Source of the DNA: Chryseobacterium paludis | GTDB taxonomy: Bacteria > Bacteroidota > Bacteroidia > Flavobacteriales > Weeksellaceae | Length of the DNA stretch: 64,000 nt | Assembly: GCF_025403485.1 (NCBI RefSeq) | Contig: NZ_CP099966.1 | Coordinates: 1,922,001 to 1,986,000, forward strand | Direction: 5' to 3' | Shown: piece after piece, positions 63,352 through 64,000 of the stretch | Position numbering within the stretch: the stretch's first letter is position 1 | How the letters are laid out: the number at the start of each line of letters is the position of its first letter | Position numbers and translations under genes: made by a program | The notes under the pieces: generated by a model | The model's input: the letters and a program-made list of their open reading frames with translations, nothing else | Told to the model about the DNA's origin: nothing | Database searches by the model: none

Positions 63352-64000
63352 TTACGAAACGGCAACCTGGGTTCTTTTTACTTTCAATTCTTTGAAGATC
63401 AAATATACTAATATTCCGATCGCAGACACTGCATAACCCGCCAGTATAATAATACTTAAACTCCCTACAGCCTGTTCTGATGGATAGATCTGACTCATTA
63501 AAGTCATAAACGATAAACCAATCCCGGCACCCAAAAAGTAGTTGGTACTCGTTAAACTTGATGCGACTCCATAATGTGATGCCTCAACATCTCGAATCCC
63601 CAAAATTGATAAACTCGTGAAACAAAATGTCATGCCTACTCCTGAAATACACGCAGCACCTAATAAAACAACCGTTAATGGGTGACCAAAGTAAATAGAT
63701 ATCAGCAACGCTAAAGCACCAGCCAGCATAAAGGACCATCCTAAAATTCCCATTTGTGCCGGATTAAGTTTTTTTGAAACTGATGGTAAAATAAATTTAG
63801 CCACTAATGCAGACATTACACTGAAAGGAACCAACATCAATCCCGCCGAAGCAGCACTGTGATTCATATCTTTCTGAAGCATTAAAGAGATCAGAAATAA
63901 AAATCCTATGAAAAAGGCTCCTAATGCAAAGAAGGCAAGGTTAGCAGACATTAATGATCTGTGCCTGAATAACTGAAGATCAATTAAAGGCTGAGCTACT
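63352..64000 (-). CDS. MFS transporter, DHA2-like (C-terminal part)
   Basis: The frame is open from the right edge (reading VAQPLIDLQLFRHRSL) through the ATG at 63951 to the stop at 63352, so the gene begins outside the window and this is its last 215 codons. Six or so membrane helices are seen, with SANLAFFALGAFFIGFLFLI and LTSTNYFLGAGIGLSF. The phrase QPLIDLQLFRHR before the helices is typical of the middle of 14-helix drug/H+ antiporters. Substrate unknown. Confidence 0.85.
   Translation of the reverse strand, partial: VAQPLIDLQLFRHRSLMSANLAFFALGAFFIGFLFLISLMLQKDMNHSAASAGLMLVPFSVMSALVAKFILPSVSKKLNPAQMGILGWSFMLAGALALLISIYFGHPLTVVLLGAACISGVGMTFCFTSLSILGIRDVEASHYGVASSLTSTNYFLGAGIGLSFMTLMSQIYPSEQAVGSLSIIILAGYAVSAIGILVYLIFKELKVKRTQVAVS

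Overview
The window is AT-rich bacterial chromosome, most likely from a Chryseobacterium-like member of the Flavobacteriia (Bacteroidota). The support is: Bacteroidota-type promoters (TAnnTTTG boxes, several with a TTG about 19-21 nt upstream), a type IX secretion C-terminal domain, LytS/LytTR signalling, a Bacteroidota-style TopB, and gene families typical of that group. No rRNA, tRNA, CRISPR array or insertion sequence was recognised.

Layout. 1-6.4 kb: start of a fused 2-oxoacid dehydrogenase E1, a small membrane protein, a polyprenyl diphosphate synthase, a secreted protein, a sterol-desaturase-family enzyme, rlmN and queA. 6.5-12.1 kb (+): an AIM24 protein, an M61 peptidase, a beta-lactamase-like hydrolase, and an overlapping sugar nucleotidyltransferase/sugar kinase pair. 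12.1-23.5 kb: mostly housekeeping genes (DNA glycosylase, S9 peptidase, a T9SS cargo protein, thioesterase, topB, a LytS/LytTR pair, a second sterol-desaturase paralogue, a GNAT protein).

23.7-43.2 kb (-) is the most unusual part. It encodes proteins of 1173, 190, 2271, 1595, 508, 485 and 178 aa, all on one strand with small gaps. The large ones lack signal peptides and type IX sorting domains. The first gene ends in a metzincin-like protease site. The last three share a roughly 40-residue N-terminal module, and two of those have phage tail-fibre-like repeats. No injection-system or phage structural genes lie in the window, so how these proteins are used is unknown. A lipoprotein paralogue of the 190-aa protein lies just upstream behind a strong terminator.

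44.7-48.9 kb (+) is an EamA exporter plus metNIQ operon. It is preceded by a 33-codon Met/Cys-rich leader peptide and mutually exclusive antiterminator and terminator hairpins, the classical layout of translation-coupled attenuation, with a palindrome over the promoter. 49-64 kb holds a family 3 glycosidase, a DUF2652 protein, a tripartite RND efflux operon with an upstream AraC regulator, a metallophosphoesterase, a secreted alpha/beta hydrolase, an MFS transporter divergent from an AraC regulator, a LOG-family protein, and a second MFS transporter cut by the window edge. A dispersed palindromic repeat occurs at 12.2 and 48.7 kb.
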